From Pelobates cultripes (lineage: Eukaryota > Chordata > Amphibia > Anura > Pelobatidae): 64,000 nucleotides of DNA. The notes under the pieces were generated by a model. The model ran no database searches. It was not told the origin of the DNA and saw nothing but the letters and a program-made list of their open reading frames with translations. A program made the position numbers and the translations under genes. The stretch lies in NCBI GenBank assembly GCA_933207985.1, contig OW240918.1, positions 23,410,538-23,474,537 of the forward strand, in the 5' to 3' direction. Of the stretch, positions 24,230 through 34,290 are shown piece by piece. Numbering within the stretch: the stretch's first letter is position 1; every line of letters starts with the position of its first letter.

Positions 24230-25610
24230 GTGGACAATCAATCGTAGAGATTCTGGCGCATACCCTGGGTTACGTGAGCAACCTTTTCTTGTTTCCCAAA
24301 AAAGGCAAAGGTATCCGTCCAGTAATAAATTTGAGACTGCTCAATAGTTATGAGCATATCAGCACTTCCAAGATGGAAGGAGAGCATTGTTTAAGGGATC
24401 TTCTCCAACCAGCAGATTGGATGGCCAAATTGGATCTGCAGGATGCATATCTCACAGTGACTATCCCAGTACAACATCAAGATCGAGAACTTCCTGCAAT
24501 TTACATGGTAGGGCAGTAAATAGAGGTTCAGGTGCCTCCCATTCAGACTGTCTACGGCTCCATGGTGCTTCACCAAGCTCACATCTTATAATATATTTAG
24601 ATGGCATTTTCATTCTGGCTCAGTCTATTCAATTAATCCGGACATACCTTGCATGGACTTTGACTCTGTTAGAGAACCTAGGCTTCCTGACCAATTGGGA
24701 GAAATCCATTATCGTTCCCACGCAACAAATACAATTTCTGGGTTATATTGGATTATTGTAGATTCTACCCTTCAAACTCTACACCCTCCGGTGGCAAAAT
24801 TAGCCAATATAAAGAAGGAGATAGGCGAACACTAGCAACCTCTCAACTCTCTCTCAAACAACTGTTGAGAATGTTAGGCCTTCTAGCGGCATCTATACAG
24901 GCCATTTCTACAGGTCTTCTTGGCTATCGAGCCCTACAACGATTACAAACTTCATCTCAAGGGCAGCACATCATACACAGATATGGTAACTCTGGACTCA
25001 GAAGCAGAGAATGAACGCCAATGGTGGCTTCTTCACATGGAAGCTTGGAATAAGCACACCATATTTTGTACAGCTCCAGATTTGATAATCAAATCCGACG
25101 CAAGTTTGCACGGTTGGGGTGCTCAATGCAGAACTATTTCCACCAAGGGCAGATAATCAAACCTGGAATCAACACTCCACATCAATTGTTTGGAACACCC
25201 GGTTCCTTTGCAGTCCATAGTTTCTCCCCAACTCAAGCCCAATGCGCTATCCTTCTGAAGATGGACAACGTGTCAGCAGTCCGCTACATCAATCACTTGG
25301 AGACACAAAATACAAAATTCTGACCTACATGCCTCGTGATTGCTGGCAATTTTGCCTGAGACACGGCATTTCAGTCACGGCAGAATATATTCAAGGTCTC
25401 TCCAACACTACGACGGACTGGTATTCACGCCAACTCGGAGATTCCAGCGACTGGCACGTGGATTCCATGGTCTTCCAAGACATCTGGAACCTATGGGGTC
25501 TATTGGAAATAGATCTTTTTGCTTCTCGTTTGAATGCTCAACTTCCCCGTTTTTTCAGTTGGAGACCAGATCCGATAGCATTGGCTATGAATGTTTTCTC
25601 CAAGGAATTA
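24230..25610 (+). pseudogene. Reverse transcriptase / RNase H remnant of the DIRS element
   Basis: The RT finger-palm portion is readable at 24270-24480: 'FPKKGKGIRPVINLRLLNSY', then 'KMEGEHCLRDLL', then 'DWMAKLDLQDAYLTV', all typical of DIRS RTs. After a break the palm continues in another frame with 'IIYLDGIFILAQS' (about 24590), where the family has YLDD; the second catalytic Asp is replaced by Gly. The RNase H portion shows 'IKSDASLHGWGAQC' (about 25085-25125), followed by 'TAEYIQGLSNTTTDWYSR' and 'EIDLFASRLNAQLPRFFSWR' (25370-25565), the usual DIRS downstream block. At least three frame changes separate these pieces. Non-functional. Confidence 0.85.
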
Positions 25611-25801
25611 TGATTTTTTGCCTTTCCATTTACATCGCCAGTCCGGCACCTGTTGATCGTGGCTCCTCTATCGCCATCCCAACCATAGTTCTCTTTTCTT
25701 CAGGAGATGGTTATCGACCTTCCATCTCTCGAGTGCCTTCTTCAGGATCCAGATGGTGTACCTAATCCTCTTGTTCTCCAAGGTCTCTTGCATCTCATAG
25801 T

Positions 25802-26645
25802 GTGGTCTATTTCAGGGAACCTTGGTCGGTCAAGGGAGTTTCGCAATCAACTCCCCAACTTATCAAGGGTGCACCCAACACGAGACAGGCTTATAAATCT
25901 GCTTGGAGCAGATGGCATAGTTGGTGCATGAAAATAAATTTAAATCCCATATCGGCTCCTTTTATGTTTGTCCTCCATTTTTCTGACTTCTATGATGAAG
26001 GTAAAGCCTATCGCACTGTGGACCTTAACGATCGTCCATTTCTGCTGGCCATCAAAGTTTTGATTGGACGCCTGTCGGTTGACATCCTGTCATATATTGA
26101 CTTCTCTGAGGAATATGGTTTGCTCATTCACCCTTACCACGATACTCTGTCTTGTGGGACGTCTCTATTGTCTTGAATTTTTTATTTATTTTTCTTGCAA
26201 GAGGTTTTTCTGACGTACGAGCTCGTGAGGTGGTTGCTCGTTCCTTTACTCCAGAAGGTGTCCTCTTTGACATTTCACGGAGGACAAAAACCTCCTCTAA
26301 AATCTATCTTACCCAGTTTTCCCTGATAGAACTCTCCTTTGCCCTGTTGCATACTAATGGGTGTGTGAACACCGTTCTACTACGTTACAGAATCCTTTGA
26401 AACAGGAACTCTTCCAAAAGTCGCATCTTCCGGTGTCTACTCTAGCCTGGTGGGTCAAATACGTTATGTCTCTAGCAGGTATTGATACCTATGTGTCAGT
26501 GCCTCATTCGGTTCGTAGGGCAATGGCTTCTAAGGCTTCCTCGATTGGTTGTCGCTTGGAGGATATTATGAGAGCGGCTGGTCTTCAGAGTCTACATTCC
26601 ATAATTTCTACTTTAGACCTATTCAACACTTCACAGGAGACATAA
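25802..26645 (+). pseudogene. Tyrosine recombinase remnant of the DIRS element
   Basis: The N-terminal arm-binding region reads 'RQAYKSAWSRWHSWCMKI' (about 25880-25935). After frame changes the catalytic C-terminus reads 'VPHSVRRAMASKASSIG' and then 'LEDIMRAAGLQS' (about 26500-26595). The H-x-x-R box is retained as HSVR. The expected catalytic Tyr following the 'W/LxS...F' segment is not evident: the sequence there is 'SIISTLDLF', so the nucleophile may be lost. Enzymes of this family join the circular DNA copy into the genome without target duplication. Stops and frameshifts show this copy is dead. Confidence 0.85.
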
Positions 26646-26663
26646 TTTCACAGCTTTGAACTA

Positions 26664-26760
26664 GCATAATAGGAGCCTCCGTGTCTTAATAAAATTTACA
26701 GATTTTACTATTAACATGACGTAAAGTCATGATTTTATTAATGACACGGAGGCGAGTATT
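26664..26760. repeat. Internal complementary region of the DIRS element
   Basis: Positions 26664-26695 are the exact reverse complement of the left end (21514-21545). The adjoining 26692-26756 is the near-exact reverse complement of the right end, including 'gacgtaaagtcatgatttta'. This junction is the template proposed for completing ends during DIRS replication. Confidence 0.9.
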
Positions 26761-27086
26761 ATCCCTCCCTCCCATCCCTGGAGATTTGGTCTTCTCTGGG
26801 TAAGTTGACTTCACGGTAAGTCTTTTTTGATTACTGGGTTTTATCCTTGTTAATGACTGTCAAGAGCTTAAGGTTTGACTAAACTGAATTTCATGTTATG
26901 TGTATATATATATATATATGATATTTCATGTAATGCGAATTTATGCATAAATCCAGTTTTATACTTGGATATTACCATATTCTCTTTTCTCTTCCAGCTT
27001 GACTTCTAGATCCAGTTTAAGACTCGTATACCCTATGATTGGAGCCCACTTTTTATTTGGATTTGTTGTCCTTGTTCGGGATCGCA

Positions 27087-27274
27087 AGAAAGAGGAAGTA
27101 GTATACTGGACACTGCCTATTATGCTATAAAGAGGATGCTGATTGGCTGTTGCTGTTGCTAGGAAGATATACCTCATGTTATTTACTAGTTTCTTTTATA
27201 CTGATTTAATGTTATTTTTCTTTGCTGCTGAGGTAAATAAAGAAAGAGTGCAGCATAATACTCGCCTCAGTGTC
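27087..27274. repeat. Right inverted terminal repeat of the DIRS element
   Basis: Reverse complement of 21527-21713. It extends outward to the AATT at 27321-27324, which closes the element. Confidence 0.9.
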
Positions 27275-27592
27275 ATTAATAAAATCATGACTTTACGTCA
27301 TGTTAATAGTAAAATCTGTAAATTCTCAATGTAACATTGTAATAAGAAACTCGGTTACTATTCAATTTACTGAGTGACAAAATGCTTGCACCTTTTTCTG
27401 TTGGTATTAACCATTTTACTGAACAGACATAGGCCACACGGTGTATTGCGGGGGTCTATCCAAAATTCTGCACAGTACTTGGATACCCGATATATATATA
27501 TAAAGAAATTCATAAATAGTTTTAGTTTTGAAGAAAGATCATCAAATTTAAATCTCTATTGTAACAAACGCCCTGTGATCTGGTCGCGTGCC

Positions 27593-29137
27593 CAGGGCCG
27601 GTGCAAGGATTCTTGATGCCCTAGGCAGCAATCCATTTTGCCGCCCCCTCATGAAACTACATTCTCTCACAGGTTTATTCACTAAATTCTGAATTGCAAT
27701 GAACACACTGCGTAGAAGCACTCATCCAGTATATGCATCCATATAAACACACTGCCTAATACATCCATCCACACAGACTGCCTATTACATACAATCAACC
27801 ATATGCACATTACATAAATCCTCACACACACACACACCACCTAATAAATACATTCATACACTCATACTGCCGAATGCATAGATCAATAGACACATACTGC
27901 CTAATAAATATATCCACACACTCTTTTTCAATGCATTTGGTGCTGTTTCATTTGTAATAATATTGAGATTTAATTTATGTTACTACTAACATTTTTTCGG
28001 TTTAATATTGAATTCTATTAATATATATTTTAAATATAATTTAATATATAAGTATCTAATTACATGGTCACACACTAGCACACACACTCTGACATACATA
28101 CACATTTTCACTAACACACTTTCACTGACATGCAATGTCACATACACATTCTCACTAACACACACTCTCACTGACATACATAGTGTCGCTTACACACTCA
28201 CTGACTTACAGTGCCAGTTACTTTCACTAACACAGACACTGACATACACAGTGTCACTCACACACTTTCACTAACACACACTCTCACTGACATACAGTGT
28301 CACTTACACATTCACTGACATACACAATGTCACTAACACACACACACACAGTGACACTCATACACTATCACTGACAAACAGACAGCTTCACTTACACACT
28401 CTCACTGACATGCACAATGTCATTTACACAGTCACTAACACACATAGTATCACACACACACTGTCACTGACATGCACACACAGTTTCACTTACACACACA
28501 CTCTCAGTGACATTCACAGTACCACTTACACACTCTCATTAACACACACACTGTCACTCAAGCACAAACTTACACCACTTTACATATAGTCACACTTTAT
28601 TTACACCCACAAACACAACACAACACGCAATTCAATACATACAGACCAATTTACCATCATACACTCATACAAATAATCAGTTCCCCTTACCTTCAGATGG
28701 ACCATTCATAAGTGCTGTGAGGAGAGGGGTCCAGCCTGCAGGTAGCTGGTGCTGTTCCTTGTGGGGGAGCAGGAGAGCCGTGCACTGTGAGCACAGGCTA
28801 CTTCCTGTTCCCCTTAGAGTGCTTCCGGTGTTCACAGGCAGGGGGCAGCCGGGATACCAAGGCATGTCCCGGCTTCCCCTGCCTGCAGGAAGTTGAGTGC
28901 TCTGCTCGGGTGCTGGGGTTACAGCATAGGTAAGTGCTGTAACCCCAGGCAAGTGGCTGCAGAGAGAGCCCAGCAGCTGAATGGCTGCGCTGGGGGGTGG
29001 CTAAGAAGCCACTCGCCCAGCACACCAGCCCCAGGCAGCAGCAGGGCCGCCCACCAGGAAACCTCCCGGTGGGCGCCCCCCAGAGGCCGGCGCCCTAGGC
29101 GAGTGCCTTATTCGCCTTAATGGTAGCGCCGGCCCTG
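27593..29137. mobile_element. Non-autonomous hAT element nested in the solo LTR
   Basis: 1545 bp flanked by the perfect 8-bp duplication cgcgtgcc (27585-27592 and 29138-29145). The termini are 'cagggccggtgc' and, reversed, 'cagggccggcgc', typical hAT ends. There is no transposase. The interior is a CA-rich low-complexity tract followed by a GC-rich stretch ending 'ggcgccctaggcgagtgcc'. A second, shorter copy of the same family is at 34291-35151. Confidence 0.9.
28065..28660. repeat. CA-rich minisatellite core of the hAT
   Basis: Irregular tandem copies on the theme 'cactgacatacacagtgtca' and 'cttacacactctcact', with units of about 30-45 bp. Confidence 0.85.
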
Positions 29138-29951
29138 CGCGTGCCTCAAGCTCCTGGAGGAGTCTGCTAGCCAGCCTCCTGCCCCAGGATTATGGGCCAT
29201 ACAAAATACCCTGCAAACCACTCTGTTCATGTGATTTGGGATTATGTTGTTCAGGAACCGGACAACCACACACCAAAGACCACCCGGGAGCTTGTTAAGC
29301 CCAATTGATACCTTGTTACTAGTTCCACCGCAGTCTTCTAATTGTTCATCTGGGTGGCTGCATTTCATATGAATGACCATGAGGTGGTGGCCATCTTGTT
29401 CCCACAAACACAGGCAGCAGGGTTTGGGCATTAATCTCTTGGAGCTAAAATCGGATACGGAAACTCCCAAACACCGCTGGACTTCAATCATCGCCTGCGT
29501 TCGGTTCTATACAACTTAGAAGAGCACTGTGAAAACGTTCCCATGAACAAGATGAACAAGCTCCAAGGTAGAACTATGGATTCCGTTTGGAACTTGACCG
29601 ACCGTTAGCACTGATTTCATGGAACTGTTTTGGGCATAGGACCATATGCACGGTCGGTCAAAATTATGAGCTGGGTGATTTTTAAATATGTTGGTCCCCC
29701 AAATCCAGGCTATCAGGGGATGTAGCTTTGTGGAGTTTTATGTCTTTTGGGGGTATTTTGGGGATGTTGTTATATTGCTTGTTTCTGTACTGAGAAATAA
29801 TTCAATGATATGTTTGTGTGCTCAGGCAATTATCTCTCAGGCACAGAGGAGGAATTTGTAGCTTGTAACTAGTTTCCTCTCAGGTCCAAGGGGAGGGATT
29901 ATCCTGTTTTGTGTGGGAGTGTTATAGGCATGTTTGACTGTGTCTAAACTG

Positions 29952-29958
29952 TATAAAA
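29952..29958 (+). promoter_or_regulatory. TATA box of the solo LTR
   Basis: TATAAAA within 'ctgtataaaagcaggc', placed as expected for LTR-driven transcription toward the 3' end of the LTR. Confidence 0.6.
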
Positions 29959-31224
29959 GCAGGCTATCTGGCCAGATAAAAGCATTCCAGCTTGTACTCC
30001 TAGAACTATGTGTTGTCTGGTTACTGGGATGGGAAAGGGATAATCACTGTTCCAGCTTGTTCTAACGTGGAGGATTCAGCGGGGAAAGTCCTTGTAAGGA
30101 CTAGAGCTCCCAGGACTGAGTGTCGTCCAGTCCCTGGGAGTGAATAGACCTCGTCCCCTATTCGGCTCAGGACCACTGTCAAGCCATGGCGAATGGGGGC
30201 AGAAGCGCTGAGGTTTTTTCCCCTGTTCCAGCTATGAAGCGGTCCTTTGGCGGAGGTACCCAGCCGGGGTACAGGGAGCTCCGTTACATCTATAGTTTGG
30301 AAAAACAGCGCCTCAGAAGGGATATGACAGCATTCTAGAAATTTATATGGGGCCAATACAACTCATTGTCTGGAAATCTATTCATAAACAGTACTATACA
30401 TAGGAAACAAGGTCACAGGTTTAGACTGGAAGAAAGAAGATTTAGTCCAAGGCAAAGGAAAGTGTTTTCTACAGTAAGAAAAGAAAGGATGTGAAATTCT
30501 CTGCCTGAAGAGGTGGTTTTATCAGAGTCCATACAGATGTTTAAACAGCAATTGGATAAATACTTCCAAAAACATAATATACAGGGATATCATTTTTAAT
30601 TAGTGGGGTACTACCTTCTTGATCCAAGAATATATCTGACTGCCATTCTGGGGTCAAGCAGGAATGTTTTCCTAGTTTATTGCAAAATTGGAAGCGCTTC
30701 AGACTGAGCTTCCTGCCTTCTTTTGGATCAGTAACAAAAGGAAATGTTAAAAATTAGATAGATTCACACACACTCAGAAAAATATATACAGAATATATAC
30801 AAAATAGGTATACCACCTATTGTAGATGTAGATATGGTGATTACATCTGTAAAACAAATGGAACATACATAGTGCTTTCCATATAAGTTAAAATAAACAA
30901 TCTATAATATATGAGGATTAAACTCACAAAGATGGAGCCTCATAGGCTCTATGTACATCACCCTTGGGTGCCTATTCAGGCTCTCGATAAACTCCTGTTG
31001 AAGAACTCGAGGTCCACAATAACAAATGTAGATGCAAATTTATTGAATAATAATAATAAAATATTAAAAGAAAATATGAATATCTAGGGACAAGGCAGGT
31101 ATAATAATAGAATATAATACAGTATTGCACCGCAATTATGGCCAAAAAGTAAAAGCAGTGGAACACTACAACATATAAACAATAAAATAATACCGCCAAA
31201 TAGAGAAAGTCCCAATAGAAAAGT

Positions 31225-31285
31225 CCAGTAAAGTGCAAACGCGTTTCAGCCCTTGATAGGGCCTTCCTCAGTGCTAAATTCCTGG
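31225..31285 (-). ncRNA. Hammerhead-ribozyme-like motif in the Penelope-like element
   Basis: Read on the minus strand, the core is CTGAGGA (31271-31265) and GAA (31247-31245), the two invariant boxes of the hammerhead. Between them stem II pairs A64-T48, G63-C49 and CCC(61-59)-GGG(50-52) around a TATCAA loop, with one bulged G. Stem III is the minimal AC-GC-GT form (31244-31239), with T at the cleavage position 31238. Stem I pairs GCA (31274-31272) with TGC (31237-31235) and, beyond an internal loop, CCAG (31285-31282) with CTGG (31228-31225). The first pair of stem II is A-T rather than the usual G-C, so activity may be weak. Such short-stem-III hammerheads are described in Penelope-like elements. 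Confidence 0.65.
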
Positions 31286-31631
31286 AAAAACTTCAGGGCT
31301 TAAATAGCCCCCTTGGTATGTTCAACTAGGTCCAGCTGTAATTTTGAAATGCCGCCGATCATATCACTTCCGGTTTCGGCAAAACGCATGTGACTTCCGG
31401 TTGAATGCGGTCACGTGATACTTTTGCGTTCCACCATGCGTTCCACGCTCGAGCATGGTGGAAATAGTCCCAAAGATGTCCATATTGGAAAAGGGCATGT
31501 GCCCAAACAAGCTTAATCAAACATAATATAAAAATAAAGAAAATAACAGGCTGTGAATTAATGAATAGATGAATAGGTACATGAATATTCCCAAAACACA
31601 GAGCATAATAAATGAAACTAGAAAATATATA

Positions 31632-32090
31632 TTAAAGAGGGAGAAAATGTCCAAAGAAGGAAATCCAATAAAAACTATAAAAAAATATATATATATAAAT
31701 AACATATACTATGAAATACACAATACATATAAAATATATAAATATTATAAAATTTATTTTAAAAAAATGGACTAATTCAAAATCTATATTAAGACCTTTA
31801 GGGCACATAGTGTCCAAGGTAAAAATCCATTTACCCTCTAATTTACTTAATTCTCGCACATTATCCTCTCCTCTCCAATTTATCCGCTTTTTCCCAATCA
31901 CCATAAAACTTAAAAGAGAAGTGTCACCATTATGATGTTCTATAAAATGTGCTGATACACTATGTTTGGTGTATCCCCTCCGTATGTTCCCCATGTGCTC
32001 CATAATGCGGGTTTTCAAACTTCTAGTAGTCATGCCCACATACTGGAGCCCACAGGGACACCAGAGGAGATACACCACATTATATATTTT
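31632..32090 (-). pseudogene. GIY-YIG endonuclease domain remnant (Penelope-like)
   Basis: The minus-strand frame reads 'VYLLWCPCGLQYVGMT', then 'RSLKTRIMEH', then 'ELSKLEGKWIFTLDT' and 'CPKGLNIDFEL'. It has the Y-x-L...YVG signature and the following Arg of the GIY-YIG nuclease fold, with the Cys pair (CPC) seen in Penelope-like endonucleases. The frame enters from upstream without a Met ('KIYN' precedes it), and the reverse transcriptase that should precede it is absent because the copy is 5'-truncated near 32090. After about residue 110 the frame runs into low-complexity AT-rich sequence. The domain itself has no internal stop, so the copy is not very old. Confidence 0.75.
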
Positions 32091-32340
32091 GTATATATTC
32101 TGTATATATTTTTCTGAGTGTGTGTGAATCTATCTAATTTTTCTACTTTGTCTTTAGGTGTTAAGGGATTACACCTTTTTTTCACACTCACTTGTACTGT
32201 CTATATTTAAGGTTGGAAGCGCCTACACAACTATATACTTCTTGTATATTTTGTTTTGTTTTTTTTAAAAGGAAATGTTAGAAAGGGTGAACTTGATAGC
32301 CGCATGTCTCTTTTCAGCTATGGAACTATGTAAATACATT

Positions 32341-33438
32341 GTTTATCAGCAGTTTAACCAAGTCAATGTTTTTGAGCTTTCACATATTTATGAGCTCCCA
32401 AATTTAGAGGGCACACATTTAGAAAACAGCTACCTCCAAACATGAAAAAACTGTCCGGTGTTAATGCATTATTTGGAAATGTACAAGGTTCTTTTTTCCT
32501 TTAAATAGGGGGCAATCTAGTGCAAAATGTGTAGCACTAATCACAAAAGTGCAATTTAACACTTTTAATGATTGGAAGAGTGGCGATCACATGTAATTAC
32601 TTGCCTCTGCCCTGCTTGAAATACTGACACTCAGAATAAAATGTATCTAGTTCCGAAGTGTGCTTATTGCAGCATATTTTTTGCAAAGCACAATATGCAC
32701 CTTTAAATCTATCTCACTTGCTGTCCAGGTCAAACAGTGAAATGTCAGCATTTGGTCAGAGAATTAGAAATTTTAGGCAATTGTTCCAAAAATGCAGAAG
32801 TTCCAAAACTTCATGAGTCAAAGCAGAGTGGTAAAGACATTTAAAATAACATATTCTGTTCTAAAAAGTCTTATGTAAGTTAAACGTTTCTAAATATGTT
32901 TTTATTAAAGTCATCAATCCACCAGAGATATATTGCGCATATACCCCCTTTAACTGTGAGCGTACAGGTCTAAAAATTTGAACATATGTTATGTATTATG
33001 CAATCATAGGTAGTTTCTCATACACCTGTTTTCTATAACTGTAAACGTAGAGAGGTATTATATTTCAAAGGGAAAGTAGTCATTGTAAAGTTTATTTGAC
33101 AAGTTCATTGTTTGTAGTTAAGCAGAAAGAAACATATTGAATCAACATTCCTGTAAGACTTAGAGATCTGAGCACGTAGCCATCTACTCAGTCATAAACC
33201 GGTATAAAAGGACACTATGATATCCACAAGGCATGGGCAAGCATGGATCTTCCAAGATCTGAATACAATTAACAAATATTTAGATTCCAAATGATTATCC
33301 CTTTAAACTCCACAAACATGTACACTGCCAGGGCGTGATGTCTAGTTCCCAGATATAGCCTCATGATAATAGCTGCTTATCTGACATCTGCAGTGAAATT
33401 TCCTGCACTTGCGAGATGGGCAGCGTGCTTCGTTGATT
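32341..33438. other. Unique sequence, no gene seen
   Basis: No recognisable gene or repeat. Confidence 0.35.
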
Positions 33439-33982
33439 TTAAAGGGACACTGCAGAACTCTAAAGTACTTTACCTTGCTGAAGTACTTTATGTGTGAAGA
33501 GTGTGTCCTCTTTTTTTTATTTTACAAAAAGCACAGATTTCAATAGAAATTGGCTCTTTATAAATTAACTTGGTAACACCCCCTCTCGCTGTCAATCAGA
33601 TTACCTGTCCTGTTACTTCCTGGTTTGTTTAGCTCAGTAGAGATAAACTCAAGAGGCGGCAATTGCCCAGAGCACCTGCCTTGCAAAAACTTCTCATTGA
33701 GCTGCCTTGGGAAGTCTGTGATTGGACAGCCACAGAAAGTCTGGACTATGAAGGGCTTGCACAAGCTTCAGACAAGAGAACTACAGCTTTTGCAATGTGT
33801 TTTTGGAACTACCCCAATGAAAAAAAATGTATATTTAAATGCATGTATATTAAATAGTGGTGGGCCTAACACAATATGGCCACGTGGTGTAACTGAATCC
33901 CGATATTTGTTTGGTGATATTAAGTAGCCTTGTAAAATGTAAAACTGTATTTTTTGGTTTTGTGAGCGTGCTTTTCCTTTAA
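33439..33982. mobile_element. T2/Kolobok-like MITE with TTAA flanks
   Basis: TTAA at 33439-33442 and 33979-33982 bracket 536 bp. The left end reads AGGGACACTGCAGAACTC; the reversed right end starts AGGAAAAGCACGC. A diverged copy lies in opposite orientation at 42406-42880: 'cttcctggtttgtttagctc' here and its complement-type 'gagctaagcaaaccaggaag' there. Confidence 0.75.
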
Positions 33983-34290
33983 CTGTATTTTGTATAGATT
34001 TGGTCTTTACGTCAGCACCAATACCTAGAAATGCTACTTAGAAATGTTCTGGGTGTGCTCCCAATTTGATTTTTTTCTGTAATCACAATATTTACGTAAA
34101 TAAAGTAACATTTGTTTGGTCATGTGATGTGTGCAGCAAGTCAGAACCTGAGATTTGATATGAACAGCTGTTTAACTCCTGCACGTCGAATGAGCCCAGA
34201 GAAGAAACTAGTTATATAATAAAGTCAATTGCCATGTTTGTTATAAGGAATCAGATTAGCACAATATAAAAACAGAACATACAATGCAGT
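33983..34290. other. Unique sequence between MITEs
   Basis: No recognisable gene or repeat. Confidence 0.35.

Larger units (their letters stand above)
21514..27324 (+). mobile_element. DIRS1-like tyrosine-recombinase retrotransposon, decayed
   Basis: About 5.8 kb with full DIRS architecture. Inverted terminal repeats of about 187 bp lie at 21527-21713 and 27087-27274 (for example 'aggcagtgtccagtatacta' on the left and its complement on the right). Between them, in order, are gag-like, RT/RNase H and tyrosine recombinase remnants, all on the plus strand. An internal complementary region follows the recombinase. Its left half is the exact complement of the left outer end (21514-21545), and its right half complements the right outer end (about 27258-27324). 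The two halves overlap by AATT, as expected of a circular intermediate. DIRS elements lack target duplications, so the outer ends are set by these matches. All coding regions carry stops or frameshifts. No methyltransferase domain was recognised. Confidence 0.9.
27560..30288 (+). mobile_element. Solo LTR (about 1.18 kb) interrupted by a hAT
   Basis: It starts TGTAAC at 27560 and ends GTTACA at 30288, so the ends are perfect short inverted repeats of TG...CA type. The 5-bp duplication tctat flanks it at 27555-27559 and 30289-30293. Removing the inserted hAT and its 8-bp duplication leaves about 1176 bp. A TATAAAA box lies at 29952-29958, about 340 bp from the 3' end, which fits a U3-R-U5 order on the plus strand. 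No internal retroelement genes flank it, so it is a recombination-derived solo LTR. It could be of Gypsy or endogenous-retrovirus type; I cannot tell which. The 124-codon minus-strand frame at 29117-29491 is fortuitous. Confidence 0.85.
30750..32266 (-). mobile_element. Truncated Penelope-like element with 14-bp target duplication
   Basis: The 14-mer aaaaggaaatgtta is duplicated at 30736-30749 and 32267-32280, bracketing about 1.5 kb. On the minus strand it carries a GIY-YIG endonuclease remnant (31632-32090) and, downstream, a hammerhead-like motif (31225-31285). The terminal ~58 bp at 30750-30807 reappears inverted at about 32088-32143, before a further 120 bp that ends in a T-rich run. The reverse transcriptase is missing. 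The structure reads as a 5'-truncated copy with an inverted 5' piece. Penelope-like elements are known for GIY-YIG nucleases, long target duplications and hammerhead motifs, so the combination is consistent. Confidence 0.75.
30294..32340 (+). repeat. Anuran dispersed repeat split by a Penelope-like insertion
   Basis: The left part (30294-30749) contains 'tctggaaatctattcataaa', 'gaattctctgcctgaagag' type sequence and 'tgactgccattctggggtca'. The right part (32267-32340) continues with 'gaacttgatagccgcatgtc' and 'cagctatggaactatgtaa'. I know this order of phrases from a repeat common in frog sequence; its class is not established here. The two halves were one copy before the insertion at 30750-32266. 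Confidence 0.7.

Noticed and set aside
28008..28274. 88-codon Thr/Leu/Ser-rich frame
   Set aside because: Encoded by the CA-rich minisatellite core of the non-autonomous hAT.
29117..29491. 124-codon minus-strand frame
   Set aside because: Spans the end of the nested hAT and the solo LTR; no domain.
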